A stretch of 64,000 nt of DNA, taken from positions 113,240 to 177,239 of the forward strand of contig JAFSQI010000127.1 in assembly GCA_017446685.1 (NCBI GenBank), given 5' to 3'. A program made the position numbers and the translations under genes. Shown in pieces: positions 1 to 9,470 of this stretch (position 1 is its first letter; each line of letters opens with the position of its first letter). The notes under the pieces were generated by a model. That model saw only the letters and a list, made by a program, of their open reading frames with translations, did no database searches and had not been told where the DNA came from. The DNA comes from Butyrivibrio sp. (GTDB lineage: Bacteria > Bacillota > Clostridia > Lachnospirales > Lachnospiraceae).

Positions 1-419
1 AGTTTCTTCGTTCCGGGAAGAGCATAAGGCGCAACCGGTATGATCACATCTTCATCATCAAAATAAGTAGAAATCTTTTTTAAGCCAAGAGTACCTGCAC
101 AGGAAGCATATACCTGGTGGGTATGCACAATAAATTCAACATTTTTTCTTGCTTTATAACACACTGCATGAACAGCTTTCTCACTGGATGGAGTTACATC
201 ACCCTCATGAGATAGATCATCTATATTAACCTTAACAATCATATCCGGTGTAAGGTCTTCGTATTTTATTCCGCTTGGAGTAATGATAAAACTCTTTTCA
301 TCAACTCTCTGACTAATATTTCCCCAGGTTCTGACTAGTAGTCCAACCTCATGAAGTTCTCTCGCAACTTCAATAATATGCTTTTTTGCTGCCAATAATT
401 CTTCACTGCCGGTAATCAT
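1..419 (-). CDS. Class II aldolase/adducin family protein (partial, 3' end beyond window)
   Basis: The first 139 codons run off the left edge. The visible part has the class II aldolase signature: a GNIS motif, then ITPSG, then PSSE followed by a histidine, and an HTH metal-binding pair. Relatives are zinc-dependent fuculose/rhamnulose-phosphate aldolases and ribulose-phosphate 4-epimerases. Those lyases cleave or epimerise phosphorylated sugars in the cytoplasm. The exact substrate cannot be read from this part. The start codon overlaps the proA stop codon as ATGA, so translation is probably coupled to proA, an odd partner for a sugar aldolase. No separate promoter is visible. The family call is firm and the substrate is open. 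Confidence 0.85.
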   Translation of the reverse strand, partial: MITGSEELLAAKKHIIEVARELHEVGLLVRTWGNISQRVDEKSFIITPSGIKYEDLTPDMIVKVNIDDLSHEGDVTPSSEKAVHAVCYKARKNVEFIVHTHQVYASCAGTLGLKKISTYFDDEDVIIPVAPYALPGTKK

Positions 420-1660
420 TCCCTGATCTGTCCCTCTCCAACTATCTTATATTTATAGGATGTAAGTTCCCTAAGTCCCATAGGGCCTCTTGCATGGAGC
501 TTTTGCGTGCTTATTCCAATTTCTGCTCCAAATCCAAACTCAAATCCATCTGTAAAACGTGTAGATGCATTTACATAAACACATGCAGCATCTACTTCAT
601 TTAAGAACTTTTCCGCTGTTTCTTTGTTCTCTGTAATTATTGATTCTGAATGGCCGGTATTGTACTTATTAATATGGTCTATTGCCTCCTGAACATCAGA
701 AACCGTCTTTACGGAGATAATATAGTCAAGATATTCTTTTCCAAAATCTTCTTCTGTAGCATCAACAGAATCTGTAAGTACACTTTTTGCTGCCTCATCG
801 GATCTTATTTCTACAGAATGCTCTTTCATGGCTTTTGCAAAAAGAGGCAAAAAACTGTCTTTGATGTCTTTGTGCACAACAAGAGATTCGGCAGCGTTAC
901 ATACGCCGATTCGCTGAGTTTTGGCATTTATGATAATAGGAATCGCCTTTTCAAAATCAGCATCCTTGTCTACATAAATATGGCAGTTACCGGTTCCTGT
1001 CTCAATGACCGGAATAGTCGAATTTTCTACAACTGCTCTTATAAGTCCTGCGCTTCCCCTTGGAATCAGTACATCCACATATTCTTTCATCTGCATGAAC
1101 TGAGTAGTCACACTTCTGTCAGTAGCTTCTATGAGCTGAACAGCATCTGCACTCACTCCTTCAGCAACAAGAGCATCTCTAAGTACCTTTGTTATTGCTT
1201 TATTACTGTTTATTGCATCACTTCCGCCTTTTAAAATAACAGCATTTCCTGATTTGAAGGTAAGACTAAAGGCATCAGCAGTTACATTAGGACGAGATTC
1301 GTATATTATTCCAACAACACCGAACGGAACCCTTACCTTTGAAATCTTAAGCCCATTTGGTCTTTCAAAACTTTCTATTGTTGTTCCTATAGGATCTTCA
1401 AGGTTCGCAACCTGCCTCAATCCCTCCGCCATAGCTTCTATTCTTTTTTCATCAAGCTTAAGTCTGTCAAGCATTCCCTGATGCATGCCGTTTTTTTGAC
1501 CGTTATCATAATCTTCTTTATTAGCCTTTAAAATGTAATCCTTCTCTTCCAGCAATTTACCGGCAGCAGCAAGTAACGCTCTGTTCTTTACCCCGGTAGA
1601 AAGCTTCTGAATATCATACTTTGCAGCTTTTGCTCTTTTACAAATCTCTATTAGCTCCAT
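416..1660 (-). CDS. proA: Glutamate-5-semialdehyde dehydrogenase (gamma-glutamyl phosphate reductase)
   Basis: Second step of proline synthesis: NADPH-dependent reduction of gamma-glutamyl phosphate to glutamate semialdehyde in the cytoplasm. The protein is 414 residues, the usual length. It shows the family motifs [23 protein letters not shown], and the catalytic cysteine in [11 protein letters not shown] near residue 254. The frame is open 12 bases further upstream, but GGAGG lies just before the internal ATG at 1660, so I place the start there. The partner kinase gene proB is not adjacent but lies 27 kb away at 29137-29931. The 3' end overlaps a class II aldolase by four bases. Confidence 0.97.
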   Translation of the reverse strand: MELIEICKRAKAAKYDIQKLSTGVKNRALLAAAGKLLEEKDYILKANKEDYDNGQKNGMHQGMLDRLKLDEKRIEAMAEGLRQVANLEDPIGTTIESFERPNGLKISKVRVPFGVVGIIYESRPNVTADAFSLTFKSGNAVILKGGSDAINSNKAITKVLRDALVAEGVSADAVQLIEATDRSVTTQFMQMKEYVDVLIPRGSAGLIRAVVENSTIPVIETGTGNCHIYVDKDADFEKAIPIIINAKTQRIGVCNAAESLVVHKDIKDSFLPLFAKAMKEHSVEIRSDEAAKSVLTDSVDATEEDFGKEYLDYIISVKTVSDVQEAIDHINKYNTGHSESIITENKETAEKFLNEVDAACVYVNASTRFTDGFEFGFGAEIGISTQKLHARGPMGLRELTSYKYKIVGEGQIRE

Positions 1661-1702
1661 ACCACCCTCCATTCAAACCACTATTAACGAAAAACTTATT
1701 AA

Positions 1703-1731
1703 ATTATACATTTCTCTAAGGGTATTATCAA
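1703..1731 (-). promoter_or_regulatory. Predicted sigma-A promoter for proA
   Basis: On the minus strand TTGATA (1726-1731) and TATAAT (1703-1708) are separated by 17 bases. The -35 overlaps the stop codon of the upstream response regulator gene. Transcription would start about 35 bases before the proA start codon. This is prediction from consensus match only. Confidence 0.7.
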
Positions 1732-3335
1732 TTTATTTCATGCTCATTTTTGTCTGTGCTATAGCCTGTCATACCCCTTGGTGAAATTCCATAAAATTTT
1801 TTGAACACATTGGAAAAATAGCTGACATCACTATAGCCCACTTTTCCTGCTATAGAAGACAGTTTTTCATCTGTTTCAGTAATTAGTTTTTTTGCCTCCT
1901 GCATTCTGAACTGAGTAATATATTCAGACAGCGTCATATCCATTTCACTCTTAAACATTTTTCTTAAATAAGTCTGATTAACACATAGCTTTTCAGAAAT
2001 ATCAGATATAGAAAGAGCACTGTCCGAATAATTTGATTCTATGTACTGCTTTGCCGCCTGTGCAACATCATGGTTTTTAGATGTTTTTTTACTTTTCTCA
2101 AATTCAATTCTCTTTTGATAAAGAAAAATAACACTATTCTTTAGCTCTTCCGAAGATTTGGCTTCTGCCATATATTTTTCGGGCGAAAAGCCCTCTCCGT
2201 ACACTTTTTCAATTGAACGCCCCGAGCTTATAATATTTGTCATCAAAATGCTAACTGCACTGGTCAAAAGGTTCATAGCAGAAACATTTCCGCCCAAATC
2301 GCTGTTTCTATAAAGCCTGTCCCACAGAGTATTTATTACAAGAGCCGCATCCTCTGACTGAAGAGTCTCCAGGTCTTTATTAAGCCTTATTACTGCATCC
2401 AGAGAATAGTAATTATCTGAAAGGTTCTCATCTTCCACCTTCCTTAAATCCCACATCTGGCCAAAGCCCTTACGTGAAAGAAAACCAAGCGCTTTCTCAT
2501 AGGCATTTTTAACATCACTGATTCCGGAAGCTTTTGACAGGGCAATTGCGCTTCCGATATTAAGCTGGCTTTTTACAACCTGAATAATATCACTAAACTC
2601 ATATCCCTTATAACTATCCAAAAGTTCATTGGAATCGAAGCTCATCAGCACAACTATATTGTTTTCAAAATCATGAAAAATCTTGAATTCGCCGTCAATA
2701 TCAAGCTTATCAGCAAGGAGTCTGGCAATCAGCCCTTCCCAGTTCATGAGCTTTTCTCTGGAATCAAAGGAGTCATCCTTTGAAAATGCTTCTGAATCAA
2801 ACCTCAATAACGCAAGCAGATATGACGAAGCTGCTTTGTGCTCAGTAAAAAGATTTACATTGCTTCCCTCTGGCACTCCCGCGTAAATAATTGCCCTGAG
2901 CTCATCATAAGTGGTATCACTGGCTGCACCTTTCCTTGCTGTAGCAGCATTTTCCAGCATTTTATCTATGTTATCCTGTAGTTTTGATAGACTAAGTATC
3001 AGCTCTTCTTTTTCAAAAGGTTTCACGATATAATCACATACACCTATTTTCACGGCTTTTCTTGCATATTCAAATTCATTGTTGCCTGTTATGAGTATCA
3101 CGGAAATATCAGGATATTCTCTTGTTATAGTTTCTGCAAGTTCAAGGCCGTTTATGTAAGGCATGGTAATATCCGTAAGAACCACGTCAGGATAATATTC
3201 ATCAAGCTTTTCCAGGGCTTCTTTGCCATCATGTGCCTCACAGCATATTTCAAAACCGTAGCTCTCCCAGTCTATACATCCTCTTAAATATTCCAAAAAA
3301 ATCGGCATGTCATCTACTATCATTATACGAATCAA
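1728..3335 (-). CDS. YesN-like AraC-family response regulator
   Basis: Cytoplasmic transcription regulator, 535 residues. It has an N-terminal receiver domain with acidic pocket D8/D9, phosphoacceptor D55 in VVLTDITMP and K105 in DYIVKPF. A long middle region follows, then a C-terminal AraC-type double helix-turn-helix over about the last 100 residues (SISDISEKLCVNQTYLRKMF, VGYSDVSYFSNVFKKFYGISP). The start appears to be TTG, preceded by AGAGG at good spacing. It lies 21 bases after the sensor kinase gene. The pair follows a sugar ABC transporter, so the likely target is that transporter operon. YesN-type regulators commonly control neighbouring CUT1 transporters; the ligand is unknown. Confidence 0.93.
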   Translation of the reverse strand: MIRIMIVDDMPIFLEYLRGCIDWESYGFEICCEAHDGKEALEKLDEYYPDVVLTDITMPYINGLELAETITREYPDISVILITGNNEFEYARKAVKIGVCDYIVKPFEKEELILSLSKLQDNIDKMLENAATARKGAASDTTYDELRAIIYAGVPEGSNVNLFTEHKAASSYLLALLRFDSEAFSKDDSFDSREKLMNWEGLIARLLADKLDIDGEFKIFHDFENNIVVLMSFDSNELLDSYKGYEFSDIIQVVKSQLNIGSAIALSKASGISDVKNAYEKALGFLSRKGFGQMWDLRKVEDENLSDNYYSLDAVIRLNKDLETLQSEDAALVINTLWDRLYRNSDLGGNVSAMNLLTSAVSILMTNIISSGRSIEKVYGEGFSPEKYMAEAKSSEELKNSVIFLYQKRIEFEKSKKTSKNHDVAQAAKQYIESNYSDSALSISDISEKLCVNQTYLRKMFKSEMDMTLSEYITQFRMQEAKKLITETDEKLSSIAGKVGYSDVSYFSNVFKKFYGISPRGMTGYSTDKNEHEIN

Positions 3336-3356
3336 TGTATTTTACCTCTGAAAATA

Positions 3357-5207
3357 TTATGATTTAAGCGGTATTTTAACTGTCACACTAGTCCCGGCGC
3401 CGGGGCTGCTTTTTATGACAGTTCCATACTCTTTTCCAAAATATAGCTTTATCCTTGAAGCAACAGAGTACATTCCAAAATGACTTCCACCCCTTGTACT
3501 GTCGTGGTTTGTTATTGCAGATTCTTCAAGCTGCCGCTCCTTATTATCTTCATCACTTTCCAAAAGATGCCTTATTTTTTCAAGTTCCTCCTTAGGCATA
3601 CCTATTCCGTCATCAATTACCTTAAGCTCAACACTGTCCCCATCCACAATATATCCTGTAATGGTGATTTTCCCCCAGTCAGCTTTGTTCTTCAAGCCGT
3701 GATAAATGGCATTTTCAACAAGTGGCTGCAATGTCATTTTGGGAATCTCAGATTTTTTAATTTCCTCCGGGATATCAATTATGTAGCTGAATTTATCACC
3801 ATAGCGCATTGTCTGAAGATCCAGATAATCCTGAATTATCTGAATTTCTCTGTCAACTGTCACGATTTCTTCACTTCCGGAAAGAGAATTTTTGTAATAA
3901 TTTGCAAGCTTTTTTGTAACTCTCGATGCTTCTTTACTTCGCCCCATCTCAATCAGCATCACTATTATATCAAGAGTATTATATAAAAAGTGTGGTTTTA
4001 CCTGTTCCTGTATAAGTGCAAGCTCATATTCTCTTTTCTTTTTAGCTTCTTCATCCACCTGCCTTAAAAGCTCAAGGTTTCTCTGTGTCATATAATTAAA
4101 AATTCTTCCAAGTCTTCCTATCTCATCCTTGGTCTTGAATCTGAATCTCACAGACATATCTCCTTCAGCAATCTGTTCAGCTCCATCATGAAGTATTTTA
4201 AGGGGTCTTGTGACAAAATTTGCTGACAACAACACGAATATCAGAAGAAGAAGCATTGTAATACCAAAAACAACCAAAAGAATAAACTCCAGATCTTTGC
4301 CTGTAACATTAAATCTGTTAAGATTTGTTATCCCGACAATTATCCAGTGAAAGCTCTTTATTTCATCCCTGGCAATAAAATATTTTTCTTTATTATAGCT
4401 GATAATATCCTCATCTGTATCAAAAAGTGTATGTATAAACTCTTTATCATTAAAAACTGCGTCCTTTAATTTTTTTCCTGTAATTACATTGGATGATGTA
4501 TCATAAAGAAAATAGTAACTGATCTCACTTTGAGAAGATTCTATGAGATAATCCTTGTCCATATTTATAAAAATATATCCAAAGGAAGATCCTGTAACAA
4601 TATTAAGACAATGCTTTCCCATAGTCACAATTTCTTTATCTTCCCTGTTCATAGGATTCGATACAGGATCCATCATCACTGTCTTGCCACCATGTTCGGA
4701 GAGATAAGCCACATATTCAGAATAAATAATATTCATCTTATGCTCATAAAAAGCCGGATCTGTGGAATACATCCTTCCGTCTGCCGTCACAAAAACTATT
4801 GATGAAATCCCGTTATATATCAACAGTGACTGGGATAACTGGCTGATAATCCTGTTATCTCTTGTAACCTGCTTCATTGACTTATCATTATAAAGGTCAC
4901 TGAACTCTATAGTCAGATTATTGGAACACAGTTCCCCGTTTTGAAGAACAGAGTATATCCTGTCAGACATTATTCTGATATTCTCTTCTATCTGCTTATC
5001 CGCTCTTTCATAGATAGCTCTGTTATAAAAAAACAGCATAAGAAACATCAGTACCGTCATGGGAATCAGCGCAACAAATATTGTCAAAAATGCCAGCTTA
5101 TACTTTATTGAAATATTTCCGGCATTCTTTTTCCTGTCGTGCCTTTTGGCTGTCTTTAATTGTTCCATATCCCTGAGGGACATGCTTTTTATATCGTTTT
5201 TTTCCAT
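3357..5207 (-). CDS. YesM-like sensor histidine kinase
   Basis: Membrane sensor kinase, about 616 residues. Order: short basic cytoplasmic N terminus, TM1, an extracytoplasmic sensing domain of about 250 residues, TM2 (LLLLIFVLL region), HAMP linker, His_kinase domain with the H-box KPHFLYNTLD near residue 405, then a HATPase domain with N-box (PLVENAIYHGLKN), G1 box (DDGIGMP) and G2 box (GSHFGMYSVASR). This is the LytS/YesM class. The frame is open upstream to 5258, but the ATG at 5207 follows an AGGA and is a better start. It is 21 bases upstream of its response regulator and 3' of a sugar ABC transporter, whose substrate it probably senses directly or through the binding protein. Confidence 0.93.
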   Translation of the reverse strand: MEKNDIKSMSLRDMEQLKTAKRHDRKKNAGNISIKYKLAFLTIFVALIPMTVLMFLMLFFYNRAIYERADKQIEENIRIMSDRIYSVLQNGELCSNNLTIEFSDLYNDKSMKQVTRDNRIISQLSQSLLIYNGISSIVFVTADGRMYSTDPAFYEHKMNIIYSEYVAYLSEHGGKTVMMDPVSNPMNREDKEIVTMGKHCLNIVTGSSFGYIFINMDKDYLIESSQSEISYYFLYDTSSNVITGKKLKDAVFNDKEFIHTLFDTDEDIISYNKEKYFIARDEIKSFHWIIVGITNLNRFNVTGKDLEFILLVVFGITMLLLLIFVLLSANFVTRPLKILHDGAEQIAEGDMSVRFRFKTKDEIGRLGRIFNYMTQRNLELLRQVDEEAKKKREYELALIQEQVKPHFLYNTLDIIVMLIEMGRSKEASRVTKKLANYYKNSLSGSEEIVTVDREIQIIQDYLDLQTMRYGDKFSYIIDIPEEIKKSEIPKMTLQPLVENAIYHGLKNKADWGKITITGYIVDGDSVELKVIDDGIGMPKEELEKIRHLLESDEDNKERQLEESAITNHDSTRGGSHFGMYSVASRIKLYFGKEYGTVIKSSPGAGTSVTVKIPLKS

Positions 5208-5281
5208 ATTGTTTCCTGTTTCATCCACCATGAATTCATGAATCTGTTTCATAATCATATCATATTAAGCTTATTACACAC

Positions 5282-5319
5282 AAAAATCAGACTGATATTT
5301 ATAAATCAGTCTGATTTTT
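5282..5319 (-). terminator. Hairpin terminator after the sugar ABC transporter operon
   Basis: Two perfect 15-base arms (5282-5296 and 5305-5319) flank an 8-base loop and end in a run of T on either strand. It follows the second permease stop codon and precedes the sensor kinase gene. Kinase and regulator therefore depend on read-through or a weak internal promoter. Confidence 0.85.
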
Positions 5320-5347
5320 CGTTTTTTGTTCAGTCTACACTGCGCTT

Positions 5348-6193
5348 TCAGCCTTTTACTGCGCCTCCGATTGTCATAGCACTTTCAACCTGTTCTGAGA
5401 AAATAGAATATACGATGATCGCCGGAAAACTTGCAATTACCATTGTTGCGCCCATTCCTCCCCAGTCAGTTGTGAATTCACCCTGAAAGAACAAAACACC
5501 AAGAGGAAGGGTCTTTAAAGAGGGAATGCTTCCCACCACCACATTAGCCAGAATAAATTCGTTCCACGCGTTTAAGAAAATATATATTACAAGCGTGACT
5601 GTCGCCGGTCTTACAAGAGGCTCAATTATCAAAAAGAACGTCTGATAGATATTTGCCCCATCCATGCATGCCGCTTCTTCTAATTCCATTGGTATTCCCT
5701 TGAAGAATCCGTAATAAACCATGCATGCAAAAGCAAGATTAATTGCAATATAAGGAAAAATCAGAGACCATCTTGTGCCCATAAGCCCGAATCTTTGGAC
5801 AACCTTAACTACAGGAATCATGATTGCCTGTACAGGAATGAACATTCCCAGTCCGAGAAAAAGTCTTGTAAATGTCTTTAATTTCCAGACCATCCTGCTT
5901 GTGGCATATGAAAAAAGTAATGCACAGATTATAGTTATAACAACTGTTCCTACTGAAACGAGTAAGCTGTTCAAAAAATACAGAGGAACATCATACTTGG
6001 TCCAGGCAGTAATATAATTTTCATAATGAAGCGGCCATGGAAAGCCAAAGGGATTAGTTACAAATATTTCCTGATTGGTTTTGAAAGAATAAAAGAGCAT
6101 CCAGATCAGAGGATAAAGTGAAAATGCAGCATAGATCCAACAAAATGCCACAAATATATAGTGCAGTGCTGTTTTTTTGCCCTCGTTATGCAT
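5348..6193 (-). CDS. Carbohydrate ABC transporter permease, MalG type
   Basis: Inner-membrane permease of a CUT1 sugar importer, about 281 residues with six predicted membrane helices. The EAA motif that contacts the ATPase is visible as ELEEAACMDGANIYQTFFLIIEPLVRP. The frame is open to 6262, but GGAGG sits just before the ATG at 6193, which overlaps the end of the first permease gene by 8 bases. It ends in VESAMTIGGAVKG, typical of the family. No ATPase gene is present; CUT1 systems of Firmicutes usually share one MsmX-like ATPase encoded elsewhere. Confidence 0.93.
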   Translation of the reverse strand: MHNEGKKTALHYIFVAFCWIYAAFSLYPLIWMLFYSFKTNQEIFVTNPFGFPWPLHYENYITAWTKYDVPLYFLNSLLVSVGTVVITIICALLFSYATSRMVWKLKTFTRLFLGLGMFIPVQAIMIPVVKVVQRFGLMGTRWSLIFPYIAINLAFACMVYYGFFKGIPMELEEAACMDGANIYQTFFLIIEPLVRPATVTLVIYIFLNAWNEFILANVVVGSIPSLKTLPLGVLFFQGEFTTDWGGMGATMVIASFPAIIVYSIFSEQVESAMTIGGAVKG

Positions 6194-7097
6194 TTCTTTT
6201 CCTCCTGGATTTTTCTTCTTCCTTGAGCTGGTTCTTTTCTCTGAAAATAAAATTGATGACAAGCATTACCAGCATGCATTCAATTACCATGATAGATGCG
6301 GCAGCAAGACCATAACCATAATCAGACTTCTTGAAGGCTGCATTATACATCATGTAGGTAAGCGTAAAGGTTGATTTGTTAGGTCCGCCCCCAGTTAATA
6401 TATTCATTTCGGTAAATGCCTTGATACCGCCTGTAAGTGAAATGATCAAGCAGAACTTGTAGGTTTCAGCAAGAAGCGGGATCGTTATCTTCAAATGAGC
6501 TTTTACATTCGAACAGCCATCTATTCTTGCAGCCTCGTAATAGTCCGAAGGAATGGATTTGATGCCTGCAACAATAAGTGCAAACTGATATCCCATCCAC
6601 TGCCAGGCATTAACAAAAGCAATTACATAAATTGCCTTGTATCTGTCACCAAGCCAATTCTGTGAAAAATCTAAACCGCCTGCCTCAAAGAGTTTGTTTA
6701 ACAGACCTTCTCCACTAAGGATTGCGCTCCAGAGCTGACAAACAACGGTAACTGAGAGAATAACAGGGATAAAATACGCAACTCTCAGGAACTTTCTTCC
6801 CTTCATCTTTTTGTCAGAAATTGTGATAGCAAATATTGTGGCAAAAAGCATCTGATAAATCGTAATTACAACCGCAAATATAATCTGATTGCGGTTAGAT
6901 GTATAAAATACTCTATCGCTGAACAGTTCTATATAGTTTTTCAGACCTGTAAAATTCGGAATCGTAAGACCGTTCCAATCAGTAAAACTATAAGCAAATA
7001 CCTGAAGGATCGGTATAAAATCAAATATTATAAAAATAGCCAGCGCCGGCAGTACAAACAAAAAAACTGCCAGCTTATTTCCCATATATTTTTTCAT
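6186..7097 (-). CDS. Carbohydrate ABC transporter permease, MalF type
   Basis: Partner permease of the CUT1 importer, 303 residues with six predicted helices. The EAA motif reads YYEAARIDGCSNVKAHLKITIPLL. The C terminus is basic (EEEKSRRKRNA) and its coding end overlaps the MalG-type gene. It lies about 100 bases after the binding-protein gene, separated from it by a GC-rich hairpin. The substrate cannot be told from the sequence; a plant oligosaccharide is plausible for a rumen or gut organism, but that is inference. Confidence 0.93.
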   Translation of the reverse strand: MKKYMGNKLAVFLFVLPALAIFIIFDFIPILQVFAYSFTDWNGLTIPNFTGLKNYIELFSDRVFYTSNRNQIIFAVVITIYQMLFATIFAITISDKKMKGRKFLRVAYFIPVILSVTVVCQLWSAILSGEGLLNKLFEAGGLDFSQNWLGDRYKAIYVIAFVNAWQWMGYQFALIVAGIKSIPSDYYEAARIDGCSNVKAHLKITIPLLAETYKFCLIISLTGGIKAFTEMNILTGGGPNKSTFTLTYMMYNAAFKKSDYGYGLAAASIMVIECMLVMLVINFIFREKNQLKEEEKSRRKRNA

Positions 7098-7152
7098 AGG
7101 GTTCTCCAGTTAAATGATACTTAGTTAAAAACTATTCCCCTGCACCGGATTA

Positions 7153-7172
7153 GAGCCGCCTTTAAGCGGCTC
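7153..7172 (-). promoter_or_regulatory. Intercistronic hairpin between binding protein and permease genes
   Basis: GAGCCGC and GCGGCTC pair around a 6-base loop, inside a weaker outer pairing of CCGG with CCGG. There is no T run, so it is not a standard terminator. In ABC operons such hairpins often protect the 3' end of the binding-protein message and reduce downstream expression; that role is inferred here. Confidence 0.55.
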
Positions 7173-7200
7173 ATCTTACCGGTTCGTGTGCTTTAATATG

Positions 7201-8574
7201 TTATTCCATAATATCTTCAAGATCCTGTATGAACTCATCAGCAGTGAACTGTCCTGAAACAAGCCCCTGTGATTCTGACTGGATTCCATCGTTAAATGTT
7301 GAATTTGTAAGTCCCCATGTAAACTTTGTTGTAGAAGTGATTGAAGGAAGTGTGTCGGAAAGCTTCTGCATCATTGCAGGATATTCAGAATCAGGCTCTT
7401 TTCCGGTATCAATTGCTACAAGTGGATTATGTCTGTACATAACCTTCGCTTCACAATATTTTTCAGTGATGAATTCAGCTACTTCTGCAGCAAGCTCTGC
7501 ATTCTCGGAATCAGGATTTACAGCAAATCCTGATGCGCTTCCGCCGCCGGAAAATACTGCTTTACCTGCTTCGTAAGCTGCTTCATCTTCTGCCGGATAA
7601 AACATCCAGTCTACATCATCACCAAGTGCCTTTGTAGCATCCTCGATATACCACTGACCATTTATGAACATTGCAGCTTCTCCTGAAAGGAATTTTTCTG
7701 AAGCCTGATCATAGTTGGTTGTTGTGGCATCTTTCTGGAAAAGACCTGCTGCTACCAGCTCTTCAAGTTTCTTTGCAGCACTTACATATCCGTCATCTGT
7801 GATACTTGCACTTCCCTCATCAAGAGCCTTGATGCCGCCGGCAACATATCTTGTAGCTATAACATCATAAGCTGCCGCAGTATTCCAGCCTTCCTGTCCA
7901 AAAAGTGCAAGAGGAATAATTCCGCTTTGTGTAAATGTTTCCACGCAATTTAAAAGATCTTCATAAGTCTTTGGAACTTCAAGATTATTTTCCTCGAAAA
8001 GTGCTTTGTTGTAATACCAAAGAACATACTCCTGACCCGAAAACGGGAATGCATAAATATTTCCGTCTTCTGCATAAGCAAGATCCTTGTTGGCATCATA
8101 AAGCTTGTCAATAAAGCCTGTCTTTTCTGCAACGTCGTTGAGAACCATTATCTGGTTGGATTCTCTGAATGTATTAATAAGATCTGTACTTGCCTGATAA
8201 ATATCGGGAAGCTGACCTGTTGCAGCCAATGTCTTAAGTGTCTGCCCATCGTCCTGAGCCTGTACAATAAGATTGAGTTCGACGTTCGGATATGCCTCGG
8301 CAAGCTGCTCTACGGCATAGTCATATGGAACCTTTGTGTCATCATCAGCATACTGTGTATAGATGCTAAGTGTTATCTTGTCGTCTGAAGAAGTCTCTTG
8401 TTTTGTCTCTTCTTTCACTTCTTCACTTGAAGTTTTCGCTTCAACTGCCTTTTCTGTTGTCTGTGCATCAGCATCTGCGGCAGTTTCTGTCCCGGCAGCA
8501 GTACTTCCACAACCAACGATTGATGCAGTTGCAACTGTAAGACATACAAGAGTACTGAGAATTTTCTTTTTCAT
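7201..8574 (-). CDS. Extracellular sugar-binding lipoprotein of ABC transporter
   Basis: Binding protein of a CUT1 importer, 457 residues. It starts with a lipoprotein signal peptide ending at a lipobox (IVGC), followed by a low-complexity Ala/Thr/Glu linker of about 45 residues. The mature domain matches the SBP_bac_1 fold, with motifs such as YNKALFEENNLEVPKTYEDL and AMFINGQWYIEDA. It is anchored outside the membrane and delivers its ligand to the two permeases downstream. A GAAGGGAAGGG ribosome site precedes the ATG. The following YesMN system probably controls it. Ligand unknown. Confidence 0.93.
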   Translation of the reverse strand: MKKKILSTLVCLTVATASIVGCGSTAAGTETAADADAQTTEKAVEAKTSSEEVKEETKQETSSDDKITLSIYTQYADDDTKVPYDYAVEQLAEAYPNVELNLIVQAQDDGQTLKTLAATGQLPDIYQASTDLINTFRESNQIMVLNDVAEKTGFIDKLYDANKDLAYAEDGNIYAFPFSGQEYVLWYYNKALFEENNLEVPKTYEDLLNCVETFTQSGIIPLALFGQEGWNTAAAYDVIATRYVAGGIKALDEGSASITDDGYVSAAKKLEELVAAGLFQKDATTTNYDQASEKFLSGEAAMFINGQWYIEDATKALGDDVDWMFYPAEDEAAYEAGKAVFSGGGSASGFAVNPDSENAELAAEVAEFITEKYCEAKVMYRHNPLVAIDTGKEPDSEYPAMMQKLSDTLPSITSTTKFTWGLTNSTFNDGIQSESQGLVSGQFTADEFIQDLEDIME

Positions 8575-8648
8575 AATAAAATACCCTTCCCTTCTCTAAA
8601 TGAATTTAAACAACGCGTATGGAACCCCGTCATTTGATTACAGTACCC

Positions 8649-8677
8649 ATTATAGAAAAGAAAAGAGTTAAAAAAAA
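8649..8677 (-). promoter_or_regulatory. Possible promoter for the sugar ABC operon
   Basis: A perfect TATAAT (8649-8654, minus strand) lies about 75 bases before the binding-protein start. The -35 position (8672-8677) is only a run of T, which fits a promoter that needs an activator such as the linked AraC-type regulator. A competing TTGACG lies further upstream near 8724. Confidence 0.4.
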
Positions 8678-8772
8678 TGTGATATTCAAAATTGTTTTTG
8701 TAATTTTCGATATAATGATATAACGTCAAAAGGTATGTAAATATTGCACAACTGCTTAAGTTACGCTTTCGC

Positions 8773-9366
8773 TTAATCGCTTAGAACAAATTCCGGTTTC
8801 ACGTCATGTGCCTCAGAAGGAATTATCTTGTCTGAATGCTGGACTTTAAAGGCAAGCGCTATAGTCTTAAGATTATCAAAACGCTTCAAAAATCTGTCGT
8901 AATAGCCGCCTTTATACCCGATACGGTTATTTTCATCATCATAAGCAACTAAAGGCATTACCATCAAAGTAGCCTCAGCAATTTCCCGGTTGGAAAATGA
9001 GGTTCCATATATCACAGAATCACTTCCAATCATAGGTTCTCTTATACCAAAATATCCTTTTTCAAGATCACTTAAGCTCCCGATTTTTACAAACTCCATA
9101 ATTCCGTTTTTCGTATCTGTGCATTTCGGGCAAAAGACATTTTTTTCTGCTGCTAAAGCATTCTCGATAATATCATCAGTTCTGACTTCGCTTCCCATAG
9201 AGGCATAAATTAAAATATTTCGGGCATCTTGGTATTCAGGACTTTTGATAAGAGTTTCAAAAATTCTCCTGCTTTTTTTTAATATTTCTTCTTTAGTCAA
9301 ACTGTTTCTTTTACTTAAAATATTTTTCCTTATGTCATCCTTTGTCATTATGTCCATTGTCTGCAC
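8773..9366 (-). CDS. 5-formyltetrahydrofolate cyclo-ligase
   Basis: Cytoplasmic enzyme of 197 residues that uses ATP to convert 5-formyl-THF to 5,10-methenyl-THF. The phosphate/folate motif NRIGYKGGYYDRFL and the N-terminal ATP-binding KRNSLTKEE region are visible. The likely start is GTG at 9366, with AGGA four bases upstream; in-frame ATG codons 3 and 6 codons later are alternatives. It is the last gene of a long minus-strand run. With folD and fhs about 14 kb away it completes a one-carbon module. Confidence 0.93.
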   Translation of the reverse strand: MQTMDIMTKDDIRKNILSKRNSLTKEEILKKSRRIFETLIKSPEYQDARNILIYASMGSEVRTDDIIENALAAEKNVFCPKCTDTKNGIMEFVKIGSLSDLEKGYFGIREPMIGSDSVIYGTSFSNREIAEATLMVMPLVAYDDENNRIGYKGGYYDRFLKRFDNLKTIALAFKVQHSDKIIPSEAHDVKPEFVLSD

Positions 9367-9470
9367 ATATTCCTGTATATACTTTTTTATATAAACTTAG
9401 TTACTATTAAACTTATCCTCTTAATGCTGTATTAAATGATAAATATAGTAAACTCCAAAAGTTTTGCTGT

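Noticed and set aside
650-1234. Plus-strand open frame of 194 codons inside proA
   Set aside because: It is antisense to a clearly coding proA, has no ribosome site, and its composition is that of reversed coding DNA.
3480-3986. Plus-strand open frame of 168 codons inside the sensor kinase gene
   Set aside because: Antisense shadow of conserved kinase motifs; no ribosome site or recognisable protein.
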